Below are positions 21,101 through 30,282 of a stretch of DNA of 64,000 nucleotides, in pieces (position 1 is the first letter of the stretch; every line of letters starts with the position of its first letter). Source of the DNA: Skeletonema tropicum (taxonomy: Eukaryota > Bacillariophyta > Thalassiosirophyceae > Thalassiosirales > Thalassiosiraceae); NCBI GenBank assembly GCA_037178625.1, contig CM074131.1:2852001-2916000 (forward strand), in the 5' to 3' direction. The notes under the pieces were generated by a model. The model made no database searches. It was given only the letters and a program-made list of their open reading frames with translations, and had not been told where the DNA came from. Position numbers and translations under genes: made by a program.

Positions 21101-22037
21101 TCTTAGGAGATTTCACTTCACTTTCATCGATAGGTGACGACGAGGCAGAAGACTCCAGAAAAGATAATGTGTCTGATTTGGAGCTGTAAATCATAGAGGG
21201 CACTAGGCTATGAAATCTCATCGCTCCATCGGAACAACCATAAACAATGATCGAGTTTGTAACGGGTAAGGCTGTAGATGAGGGCACGTGTTGAGTGACA
21301 TAGTCTTTCCCGTTTTTAGTGAGAGCTCTTTGCCCTTCGAGGCAGCCTAAAACCGTAAATGGATCAGATTGTGTATCATTGATTTGCAATATGGTAATCA
21401 CACGAGTGAATTGCAGCCCAAGACATAGGCTCTGACCCATCACCCCCTTGTGACATTTGTTTGCGTTGACATCTAAAACTGTACCAGACGCATTCGATGC
21501 ATCTAAATTACTTTGAGTTCCGCCTTTCCTCCTCGTCTGCCAAAACAAAGCATCTCTATCCAAAAATGTTATTGATTTCAAAGATCCCAGCGTTGCCAGT
21601 GTGAACGGCTGATTGGATATTTTGGAAGTTTTGGATTTGTGTTGGCGAAATCGATTAATACGTTGCGGCAGATCACTCATGTTGAGTGTGGCAATAATGT
21701 TGCCCTGCGATGACGCCAAACTGTCAATATTCCCAACATTACAATTGAATTTCTGAATAACAAGCCGCGAATTTGTAACTATCGGTTGTTGTGGTGCAGA
21801 GCCCGGCTTGTTGCTCTTATTAGTTCGTGCACCAAAATCAGCAGATGCTGTATCTTCGGCGACATAGGCAACACGAGGAAGTGAAGGGTGGATTGACAGC
21901 GTTTTTACGCTCGTTTTCTTCCCAGTGCCAGTCTGCTGCTGAGATTGACTGCTAGTATCGACATCTGCCCCATGTTTAGTCAGTGCGGCCGCCAGAGAGG
22001 GGTGTACTGGGAGAGAGGTGCCCATGGTTGTTGTCAA
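18123..22037 (-). CDS. Large WD40/beta-propeller protein, coat-subunit-like
   Basis: A single exon of 1,304 residues. The N-terminal half has WD40-like beta strands (LSIHPSLPRVAYVAED; IIVYGCSDGAMRFHSL; VVKIWSMPL-like NGGFVKIWSMPLVDAIV). A second set includes VLFGGPALCVGCSV and LLEWDEDGLLCAVAYGSRVAIYLS. The C-terminal ~170 residues are helical (LIRIGTLLAANLTEKARKWI; RADLAIRDLNGLSLETYIDL). This double-propeller plus alpha-solenoid layout is that of COPI beta'/alpha and of the TWD40 subunits of the TSET/TPLATE adaptor complex. Which one applies cannot be decided by eye. An alternative is an unrelated WD40 scaffold. A role in vesicle trafficking is therefore inference. Confidence 0.6.
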   Translation of the reverse strand: MTTTMGTSLPVHPSLAAALTKHGADVDTSSQSQQQTGTGKKTSVKTLSIHPSLPRVAYVAEDTASADFGARTNKSNKPGSAPQQPIVTNSRLVIQKFNCNVGNIDSLASSQGNIIATLNMSDLPQRINRFRQHKSKTSKISNQPFTLATLGSLKSITFLDRDALFWQTRRKGGTQSNLDASNASGTVLDVNANKCHKGVMGQSLCLGLQFTRVITILQINDTQSDPFTVLGCLEGQRALTKNGKDYVTQHVPSSTALPVTNSIIVYGCSDGAMRFHSLVPSMIYSSKSDTLSFLESSASSSPIDESEVKSPKNSRQATIKSVRGPNGRNDPVVKIVNADPAYNENYQNDQDAVPAHIGGGPAVSNVSTLVMSSRLLTVCASGVAFLWQVDISIDRASGTLRDLNVLPPLARLDGLGSLTVSPRKSPSPRSTRVGGFWSGMTTKEPIVAPYSNVTPLVFYDPHRDQLIWSLPYSAPVAAIVHQRDFKLNSLTPNSPGAKKEVEDRAYVEKWAMYNGGFVKIWSMPLVDAIVKSTPGDSSNRPPPIIPPFATMKLPLSLMCASEPLSMVPGLACSPLPASSLSCICFSRDTTELIVVSAPLSTVAAASNEQRAPQSQKVAEGKPPKTILIDSQTCQKIPLSRSSEASTSTPALLAASHLAPDAVAVTTDNGVTMVKLVNGNYSSLVGKSNILKDPSRPAVPAGPIHTIISGGPVGGVGNNRPGVLFVENHSVFASRLGTSRSPNENRQLTIEKVDISDAMMLYQLEKASYTTRDTRISKLIVSTLPLTNPPRLIHSPSGRYLCLLWEGNQKYDILHAGSLLVRETGDGRGQAVSPSCDSGDNVLSFAWVGDDDQFAVLRQVETDNGQDGDVADQDTTDKKSGPLVELFKLAEVQVGAAELAGGAGVAAATTVSVGSLTVRGGDRAVPQVLFGGPALCVGCSVTSTNAMPDTDEGMAYFYSRKSGAIMDNDERASTYMTVGTSIPCPDLLEWDEDGLLCAVAYGSRVAIYLSDPPKFTLLGSANVVGGSRLGEAEQPIISLKFIHGVLYCSGPSSVHVVFLGNLAEEDTVCELDTYTIASSRSVPLQGTDNPDEFTPVPVITSLSQPHILTYHSGGLLVSTDVGLRLLPLSHPLIRIGTLLAANLTEKARKWIFDTPKEHHDFLAQFLIRRGRADLAIRDLNGLSLETYIDLCIKYERTSELENLINTHGGQVVMEISSWGREEGGYSAISAIGLYMIGKNKIDCATRLVRQLISCGTDEVLVDAIKLATLIGAQDQNGGSALLQNVIDVVHQKHPDNQLTLVSTMN

Positions 22038-22533
22038 TTTTTTGAATTTTTTGAGTGTTTTGAGTTTTGAGATCGCTACTCACCTAACAGTAAATTAGCT
22101 CTTATCTACCGTAATACTTTACCTGTATTGAGTAAGTCCTACATAGGGACAGTCTCCTACACATTAGTAGTACTGTAATTTTCTACATTGAAATTAGATT
22201 TCATCTTTTCATTCTTGACGTATTAGTATGGTAAAATAAGTGACTCTAGAGTAGAATCTGAGAAGTTCATTTACGCAATTTTACCTACCTCTTATTCACC
22301 GCAACCCTTGCAGCGCTTGCGCAAGCAAGCACGCCAATCAGCACAATTGGCATAGCAATGAGCATTGCATCTCAATTACGTCATAGAAGAAGTACAGCTC
22401 TCGAGGCAGCATAGGCACCCCGTTGGGACGACCAACCCTAAAGTACATCTTAATCTTTGCGGCTCCTTTCTTCCTTCAGCTCCTCCATTCTGTTCAGTTT
22501 GGGAAAAGCTCAACCTCTTGATCTAATGTCATC
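22038..22533. other. Divergent intergenic region with palindrome
   Basis: This gap separates the divergent WD40 and GT90 genes. A perfect 12-bp palindrome GCTTGCGCAAGC lies near 22315-22326, followed within 15 bp by a CCAAT box (GCCAATCA). These may be promoter elements. No coding sequence is seen. Confidence 0.4.
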
Positions 22534-24152
22534 TTGACGAAAGACATGCGGGAAAGAACTAATTTTATGTCCATGAGGAAGAGACATAACACGCATCCGA
22601 CTGGTCGTGGTGCCAGCAGTGCAAGCATACCCATTTATCAAAACCACCAAAACAAACAAGACAGCAATGCGGATCATCTGCTAAGCAAACTCACGTCCTT
22701 CAAAACAAGGAGGGGAGTTATGCTCCTGGTGACGATAATCATTGGGATGAAACAACTTCTTTATGGATCAATACTCTCATTATCTGATGACATATCAAAA
22801 TACGGACCGCTGACTAATACGACCAACAAATTTGTATCCAGATTCGAGGACACTTTGATAAATGATTTGGGACATGATTTCTTCGTGCCATTGGTTTTCG
22901 AGGATGGCAAGCTGTTATGCCGTCGAAAGCACAAGCAACAATTATCACGCTACAGGACTCGTTTCTTCACACAAATGGTCAGACTTGGACTTCAAAGGGA
23001 GGATTACTCATCTATCGATGTAGAAGATGGCCTTCCAATTTTGGTGATGGAAGCTGATGGCAATGGATGCAATATTCGTTACCAAAGGGATGACTATGGA
23101 TATCCTCGTCTTGCTTGGTCTACACTGGCTTCGGCGAAGTTCGGAAACCATTGTCAAGCCATTGGAATGCCCTCTTATGAAACCTGGGCATTCTATGTAC
23201 ATCGCAGTTATCAGTTGGAGGAACATTGGGAACAAACATTCCATGAGGATGAAAAAGATTACCCGTGGGCAAAGAAACTTGACAAGGCAGTATGGAGAGG
23301 CTCTACCACTTATGAAGGATCGCAATACAGTGAGTCTCTACTCGGCGAAACGCCTCGTGGTAGATTGGTTAACAAGAGTATGGAGCATCCAGATCTGATT
23401 GATGCCGGGTTTCACAAAATAATCGAAAAGTTTCGAGTCGAGAGACATGAATTGAGAAAGCATTTCACATTGGCCAAGAAAATTGATTCCAGGGATATGA
23501 TGCAGTACAAAGGTTTGTCAACTGTGCGCTTTGCCATTTATTTGTGTCATTTCGATCTTACTCATCTATCGTATCTTTTTCTTCGCTCTTGTATCATTTC
23601 AATGTAAGCCATCATAGATATAGATGGAAACAATTGGTCTTCCAGATTTGGAGCGCTGTTGTGTTCCAACTCTGTAGTGATAAAGGTTAGTAGTAGCAAT
23701 ATGCAATGTGATGTTGAAGTATTCGAAGCGTTACTGATATAATAAATCTTCATGAAATATGTCTGTAACAGATTGATCCAGACTTTACGGAATACTTCTA
23801 TGATGAAGGAGGTGATGTCAAACCGATGGAACATTACGTGCCGGCGTCATTAGAAAATATCACCGACGTGGTTTCATATGTTATCGATAGCAAGAATGAG
23901 GAACAAATGAAAGCAATCGTCAAGTCTGCCAACTCTTGGTGCAAAAAGGCACTGAGCGAGGATAGTATGGCAAGAGCATCGATAGCTCAACTGGGCGCAT
24001 ATAGGAGAGCACTGGATTCTTCTGGTAGCTGGAGTACTGAATGGAAACACGTCAAGCAGCAATTCACAGATACTATTGATGACTTTGTTGACTGCAATGC
24101 TTGGAGCGTTATCGACTGGTTCTTTTATCCAGCATTACGTAATCTGTTCTAA
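22534..24152 (+). CDS. GT90 (CAP10-like) glycosyltransferase, type II membrane protein
   Basis: Three phase-matched exons: 22534-23512, 23609-23685 and 23772-24152, coding for 478 residues. Introns are GTTTGT...GTAAG (96 nt) and GTTAGT...ACAG (86 nt). Residues ~65-85 (RGVMLLVTIIIGMKQLLYGS) form one hydrophobic segment after a short basic tail, as in Golgi type II enzymes. The GT90/CAP10 core shows PWAKKLDKAVWRGSTT, RGRLVNKS and, across the first splice, QYKAIIDIDGNNWSSRFGAL then CSNSVVIK, the family's nucleotide-sugar-binding signature. After the second splice, EYFYDEGGDVKPMEHYVPAS fits the family's C-terminal part. GT90 enzymes transfer xylose or glucose. The donor and acceptor here are unknown. 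Confidence 0.85.
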
Positions 24153-24298
24153 CCCGTGACGCTGTGACTAAGACTAAGCGACCCCAAGGATCATATTGCG
24201 TAAAATTGATCTTAGTACAATGAAATCCCCCTACACAATGCAAAACTATCGCTGTCTATCTAAGTTCAGTGCATTGATGACTAACTTCGCTCCGTGTT

Positions 24299-27123
24299 CT
24301 ACTGTTGGTGAAGCTTATTTTCATAACGTTTTGCTATTGAATGCCTTTTCACCTTGAAGCTTTGAGTTAAAAGACCATTCCCCATAGCGAATGGTTCTAG
24401 AGTGATGTAAACGTCGTTCACTTGCTCCCACGCGCGAAATGCTGATCCAGTCGTTGCCTTCTTGATATCTGTTTTGACCTTCTCGATTATAACTCCTTCT
24501 GATCGGATGAGATTCGATGCCTCTTCTAGACGCTTACATGCCTCGGCACAATCTTCTTCCGTGCATTTTGGATCATTGACCATTTCATAGTCCTTCATTA
24601 GACTTGCAGCAAGATCTTCATCAAGAAGTCCTGCCTTTGCAAGGGCATCTGGATTCACAACAGCAATAGCACTCAATCGCTTCTCGTCTTGGCCTGATAA
24701 CATAACTTGTTCGACCAAATCGGATGAGCTCAAGATTGCGTCTTCAATCGGTTGGGGCTCAACATTCTCACCATTTGAGAGTACGATGGTATCTTTTGCC
24801 CTGCCATTGATGAATAGGTCACCCGTAGCAGGATTTATGTAGCCAAGATCTTCCGTGTTAAACCACCCAAATTTATCAATTGCCTTATCTGTCGCCTTCT
24901 TGTTCTTATAATAGCCTTTCATAATCTGTGGTCCTCTAGCCAGGACTAGCCCTGTTGTACCATGCTCAATGGAATCTCTCTCAACGTCTTGACTAACAGA
25001 ATCGGGGTCTACAATTCGGACTTCCGTCTTTGTCAATGGGTACCCTACACAGCCTCCAGCTATCAAATTTCGATCCGTTCTGCGATGGCAAAGTAGAGGT
25101 GAACACTCGGTCAAGCCTGCGGTTGAGACGAATTTGTCTTGTCAGCACTTCATAAGCAAAAGCAATAGCATTCTTGATTGGACAGGATTACACTCACCAT
25201 AACCTACAATGAGGAGAACCCCAATATTGGAAAAGAAGTCTTCAACTTTGCCGCTAAGGGCTGAGCCTCCACTCACGACTAATTTTTGTCGCTCCACTCC
25301 AAGCGCTTGTTTTACCTTTCTCCATACCAGTACAGTGCCAAGAAGATCTAAAGGAGCAAGCAGAGTCGCAATGCACCTTGCATAGATTCGTCTTAATGGA
25401 TTGGGCTTTTTTCTTCCGATGACTTGACCCTTCGCTATCTTGAGATGGTTATTCTTGGTGGCAGCAATCATCGTGAAGAAGTGGAACATCATTCGCGCAA
25501 GCTTTGACTTTTTGGCAAACTTCTCTTGTATTCCAAGAGATATCTTCTCAAGTACCCGAGGTACTAACATCATCCAATGCGGCTTGTGCAGGGCAAGATC
25601 TGCCTTCAAATATTTGACATTTGAATATACGAGCTTGCAACCGCGAGAGAACATGCACAGTTCGGCAGCACGCTCGGTAATATGCCATACGGGAAGCATC
25701 GTTACCATCACGTCATCTGGAAGTGGTTCAGACTTATTATATGGCTTCGAAGGAGCAAATCTGAGAGTGATTTGATGGAGGAGATTGCCATGAGAAAGCA
25801 TTACACCTTTTGGTCTACCTGTGTGTTTTGGGTTCAAAATGGAAGATCAGCATACGAGATGGGTCAGTAGGGTTGGTCAACTCAATGAGAGTCAGTTCGA
25901 TATTGCATATGATTCAGTGTTTGCAAGAGAGTCTCTTGACGATGTTACATATTGGGAAAGCTACATGATCCTTCACTTTGATGACTCGTCTTCTGCGTAG
26001 ATCTCTCACCTGTCGTTCCTGACGTGTAAACGATAGTGGCTAAAGTGTCGCTTGTTAGACTTGGAAGAGCACCGACTGACACAGGCTTGGAACTGTTCAT
26101 AATGTCAGCAAGACACAACACCCTCACTCCCAGTGATGACGACAAAGATTGAATGTCAGCATCGTCGAGGCCTTCCCTATGCATGAGCACTACCGTGCTT
26201 GGAGGTCCATGCTTATTGGTAAGTCCAATTCCTTCAAGGCCATCTCGTTCGGCAGCCTTTGCCATCTTTCTGAGTAGTGTAGGTCCTTGTAAGACTAACG
26301 GTGCAAGTAGTAGTTGAGCAAAGGAGGAGATCATGTGAGCCAAATAACGTCTACGATTATCATATTAGACAACCATATTATTCACGGCAGGAAACTCACC
26401 TACTACTTCTCGAGCATCAGCATTGTCGTAAATATACCTCAGCTCCTCAATAGGAGCATCTGCACCTCTAACAACCGTGGCACCTCCCAAGAGCATCACT
26501 CCTTGGTCCGCAAACAACCAGTGCGCACTATTCTCTCCAAAAATAGCGACATGGTCGCCCCGTTTCAATCCTAATGCCTTGAAGGCACCAGCTGCTCTGT
26601 GCACAGCATCGAAGACTTGATGATACGTAAGATCCACGACACTATCACAGAGGTGTTCATCGTAGATGGCTTTCTTGTCTGGCACCAAAATGTTCATATA
26701 CGTCCAGATTTGTGGGATGCTAGTTAGCATCTCTCTCATGACGCGGAGTTCATTCACCAAGGGATCTTTCGATATGTCAAGTTTGTTGGTGGTAGCAGTC
26801 TTTGTCTTACCAAAGAGAGACTGTCTCTGGTTCTCTCGCTCCTCTGGTGACTCAAGCAAGTATGATTCTACATTCTTGAATACGAAGGAATCATCGCCCT
26901 TGACGACGCTCGCTTTCACGTTGTCCCCTTCTTCTTCAAGTTTAGAGACAAAGTCTTGACCTTCCTTTTGATGAGTTGCCAATAATGCTCTGGCTGAAGC
27001 TGCACTATCAGTTTCCTTCACAGCCAGCGTCTTCGGCCGAACCCAGGAGGGTCCAGGAACAAGGAAACCTCCAACCAACGCAGTAGTACATGAATAGAAC
27101 AACAATAGGCTTTTGATCAACAT
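24299..27123 (-). CDS. Long-chain acyl-CoA synthetase (AMP-forming), four exons
   Basis: Exons 27123-26400, 26294-26010, 25818-25198 and 25116-24299 join in phase to 815 residues. Introns of 105, 191 and 81 nt all begin GTGAG. The enzyme activates long-chain fatty acids to acyl-CoA via acyl-AMP. Visible motifs are the phosphate-binding TIVYTSGTTGRPKGVMLSHG (rebuilt across the second splice), LPVWHITERAAE, KLVVSGGSALSG, VGYGLTECSPL (across the third splice) and GWFNTEDLGYINPATGDLFI. The N-terminus is a signal peptide followed by LVGGFLVPG. Its Phe at the likely cleavage site resembles the diatom plastid-import motif, so the enzyme may act in or around the plastid; ER targeting is the alternative. 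The protein is about 100 residues longer than typical LACS, mainly at the N-terminus. Confidence 0.9.
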
Positions 27124-27490
27124 TATCGAAGTTGTATTGTTTATGATCAGATCATCGTATCAAAGTTCTACGAGAGAACGAGAACCATCGGCCATAATCT
27201 TTGTGGAGTTCTCGTCATAAGATGCGGTAGAGGAGTTCGCGTGGAGTCGCATACACGCCATTGCGAATACATCCCTTCGAGTGACACATTGCAAGCAAGA
27301 TCAAAATGGAGATACCTATTGACGTTGTGAATAATGACAAACTCCCGACACATTATCGGCACAAAATTTGTAACTAAATAAAACATCTCATAAGTACTCA
27401 CCGCATCATGAACGAGTGTGTTCAAGTTATGTTGGGTGTGCGCCAGTGAGGACTATCGACCCAAGGAATAAATAAATCCATTAATTAATC
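27124..27490. other. Divergent promoter region, acyl-CoA synthetase / SF3A2
   Basis: Intergenic. An 85-codon minus-strand reading frame here has no family resemblance and is not called. AT-rich just before the SF3A2 start (27470-27490). Confidence 0.4.
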
Positions 27491-28192
27491 ATGACGGACC
27501 GACAGAACCGCGTAGGCTCCAAATTTGGGGGAGGAGGAGTATCCTCAACTCAACAATCGGAACGCGAACGTAAAGAGAGGCTACGAGAGCTTGCCCTCGA
27601 AACAATCGACCTTGCAAAAGATCCCTACTTGATGCGCAATCACTTGGGAACATATGAATGTAAATTATGCCTTACTCTGCACACGAATGAGGCCAACTAC
27701 CTATCACATACGCAGGGTAAAAAACATCAGGCTGGACTCGCGAGACGTGCGGCAATGGAGGCGAAATTAGCGAGACAAAAGGGGGAAACGGATGTTATGA
27801 TGCCTATGAAATCTGCATTACAATCCACACGATCAGTGACAAAAGTAAAAATTGGGCGGCCGGGATATGAAGTTAGCAAATCACGAGACCCACAAAGTAA
27901 GGAACGTTGTCTAACATTTGAACTACACTATCCAGAATTGGATGATCCCAAAAATCGGCAGCCGAGGCATAGATTCATGTCGGCGTATGAACAGCGTGTT
28001 GAAACTCCTCCTGATAGAAATTATCAGTATTTGCTTGTGGCTTGTGATCCATATGAGACTGTGGCGTTTAAGATACCTAACGAACCGATAAATCGGGGGG
28101 AGGGGAAATTTGTAACGAATTGGGACACGACTGGGAAAGTATTTACACTGACTCTGCACTTTGTGGAAGGTCAACCAGCGCCTCAGGAATAA
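27491..28192 (+). CDS. SF3A2: Splicing factor 3A subunit 2 (SF3a66 / Prp11)
   Basis: A single exon of 233 residues. SF3A2 is part of the SF3a complex of the U2 snRNP and helps bind the branch-site region during spliceosome assembly in the nucleus. The N-terminus DRQNRVGSKFGGGGVSS is nearly invariant in the family. The C2H2 zinc finger reads YECKLCLTLHTNEANYLSHT with the final His in KKHQAGL. The domain after it (IGRPGYEVSKSRDP, FELHYPELDD, PHRFMSAYEQRVE-like, YLLVACDPYETVAFKIPN) is complete. The human Pro-rich C-terminal tail is absent, as in yeast Prp11. Confidence 0.96.
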   Translation: MTDRQNRVGSKFGGGGVSSTQQSERERKERLRELALETIDLAKDPYLMRNHLGTYECKLCLTLHTNEANYLSHTQGKKHQAGLARRAAMEAKLARQKGETDVMMPMKSALQSTRSVTKVKIGRPGYEVSKSRDPQSKERCLTFELHYPELDDPKNRQPRHRFMSAYEQRVETPPDRNYQYLLVACDPYETVAFKIPNEPINRGEGKFVTNWDTTGKVFTLTLHFVEGQPAPQE

Positions 28193-28308
28193 TATGGCTA
28201 GACAAAATAGTATTCATATTGCTTCGACTTTCACTGTTCTTGATTGTTAAAAATGATTTGTTGTAATTCTAATGTATGCACGATTAACTTTTGACTCCAT
28301 TTCCCTTC

Positions 28309-29964
28309 TCATAGACTGACATCACTGAATGAGACGACATCGCACTCCAAGGTTCTCAAATTTACTAGCACCACTTCTCCAGTCGAAGCGAAACTTGGAA
28401 CACACACAAGTCTAGTTGCGCCAACATCTGCGGCAGTATCAATTGATTCACCCTTTTCACCAACCAAGCGTGACTCAAACTCGCCACAGTTTCCAACGAA
28501 ATAAACTGAAGGTCTAGACGTCATCACAAATGGATCGGTCTCAGACGAAGGGAAGGTCGGCAATGAGTCTGGCCCGGTTGGAGCCATGTGACTAATGTTT
28601 AAAGTCTGATGAAGAGCGTCAATTGAAGATGATGGTAAAACTTTGACTTCATTGCTACCGTCATCATTGACTTCATCATCATCACCATCACACTTCTTCG
28701 GCAAGAATCTCCTCAAGTCCGCCACATTTAGTCCATCGCTTCCAAGAACTTTCGCCCCACAACAATCCGATTCATATGGGTTGGTACTCCGCCTGAACAA
28801 ATCGACAAATCCCACAGAGTTTGGTAACAAACATGAATGCAGCGGTCGTTGAGGCCAATTGGCATTGGTGGGATCGTTCCAACCAGGAATGTAATCAACT
28901 GGGATGCCCGAACTGAGAATCTCAGTAATGTAGCAATCTAATTCACGTAGCGAAAATGTGACATTTGCAGTAGAGTCATATTTACCACTCTTTGTTTTGG
29001 TGGCATTGTTGGAGCTGGCCTTTTTGGTATTTTCCTTGTCCTCAACTGTATCAAATGCAGCTGTGATCCCACCCCCTGCGACAATCACACGGCAGATGGA
29101 GGAACCATCACCCAGTTCACAATTAGTCAGATATTCCAACAGCATTTCACGACGAAGTGATAATGAAGCACCAGTTTCCGCATCAGTGGGAGAGTCGGAA
29201 CCACATCCCAGCCCAGATACAAGAAGAAGAATGGGATCATTCTTCTCTTCATCGTCAATGCTTGCACCGCGAAGCCCTTCCTTCTTATGCACTTTTTCAA
29301 CAGGAGGAGGACCGGCAAAATGAATGGAGTGGACATGCATCACCCCTGTTCCAGAATCCACTTTTCCAACAACTGCAGCTACTACACCTGTCGCCACTTT
29401 ATTTGGATCCAACAAGTTGGCATGTTTTGTTTCATCAGCTACGTCAGCATCAGATGCAAGCTCAACCCTTCCACTCTCATCTTCCAAATGAAGCACATCA
29501 CCTTTGTCTTTATCAAACATTAGCGAACGCAACGGCTCTTGCTTCTTGGCATTTTTATCATCAGAGGGAAAGAGAAACGTTTGTGCTGATGCATCAGTGT
29601 ATGTCGATTTTACTGGAGGCCGACGCTTTGGATCCATCTCTTTCACAATTGTTCCTACCAAAATTGACAATGCTCCCTCCTTCACTTCAATAATGCGTTC
29701 AACTACATCGGCATCAGCATGTACACCCTCGTCTTTCAACGCTTGCTGCGCATTTTGAATACAACGTTTACGCAGTAATTTCAGCCTTGCAGAGTACACG
29801 TGAGAGTATTGGCGATTGTAGGGGTGCGAATTCTGAGCCGATTCGCCACCGGCGGCGGCTCCTGCTCCGCTGCTGGATGCAAGTGGTGCGGCGAATTCAT
29901 GGAATCGAGACCATGCTGGTTCGAAGGGGGCGTAGGCTCGTGTTGTTGTTGTTGCGGATGTCAT
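28309..29964 (-). CDS. POLD2: DNA polymerase delta small (B) subunit
   Basis: A single exon of 551 residues. POLD2 is the regulatory subunit linking the catalytic p125 to other subunits of the replicative polymerase delta. The N-terminal OB fold is represented by YSARLKLLRKRC and IVKEMDPKRRPP. The inactive phosphodiesterase domain follows: LLLVSGLGCGSDS, RVIVAGGGITAAF, IPVDYIPGWNDPTNANWPQR, PLHSCLLPNS, TNPYESDCCGAKVLGSDGLN, SHMAPTGPDSLPTFP and TDPFVMTSRPSVYFVGN. It is longer than the human protein (469) because of acidic and Ser-rich insertions. No introns. Confidence 0.95.
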   Translation of the reverse strand: MTSATTTTRAYAPFEPAWSRFHEFAAPLASSSGAGAAAGGESAQNSHPYNRQYSHVYSARLKLLRKRCIQNAQQALKDEGVHADADVVERIIEVKEGALSILVGTIVKEMDPKRRPPVKSTYTDASAQTFLFPSDDKNAKKQEPLRSLMFDKDKGDVLHLEDESGRVELASDADVADETKHANLLDPNKVATGVVAAVVGKVDSGTGVMHVHSIHFAGPPPVEKVHKKEGLRGASIDDEEKNDPILLLVSGLGCGSDSPTDAETGASLSLRREMLLEYLTNCELGDGSSICRVIVAGGGITAAFDTVEDKENTKKASSNNATKTKSGKYDSTANVTFSLRELDCYITEILSSGIPVDYIPGWNDPTNANWPQRPLHSCLLPNSVGFVDLFRRSTNPYESDCCGAKVLGSDGLNVADLRRFLPKKCDGDDDEVNDDGSNEVKVLPSSSIDALHQTLNISHMAPTGPDSLPTFPSSETDPFVMTSRPSVYFVGNCGEFESRLVGEKGESIDTAADVGATRLVCVPSFASTGEVVLVNLRTLECDVVSFSDVSL

Positions 29965-30282
29965 TGTTCATCTTCTCATGTGTGCGTGATGAAATGCACT
30001 GAGATTTTTTATTTTTGAAAGATGAAGATGCGATGGTGCATGTGAAAGATGATATGGGGTATAAATTTTCCGTTTTCATCCATCCAGGTCAGTACAACAC
30101 AAGTACATACATACCGCTAGGAACAATAAATTACCCCCTGTCTGATATCAAGTGGAACCCCGGATTGCTTACATATGCACATTGTAAATAAATAATACAA
30201 AATTAATCTTACATATGCACATTGAATTCAACTCAAGTTACTTATGAAAAGGCTGTGAAAGTATCATGCATTCCTATTGAAC
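29965..30282. other. Intergenic region with a 17-bp direct repeat
   Basis: CTTACATATGCACATTG occurs at 30168-30184 and 30208-30224, a 40-bp period. The surroundings are AT-rich. The gap lies between the POLD2 start and the 3' end of the nucleostemin-like gene, both on the minus strand. Confidence 0.5.

Noticed and set aside
27168..27425. An 85-codon minus-strand frame between the acyl-CoA synthetase and SF3A2 genes
   Set aside because: It lies in a divergent promoter gap, with no motif and no family resemblance.
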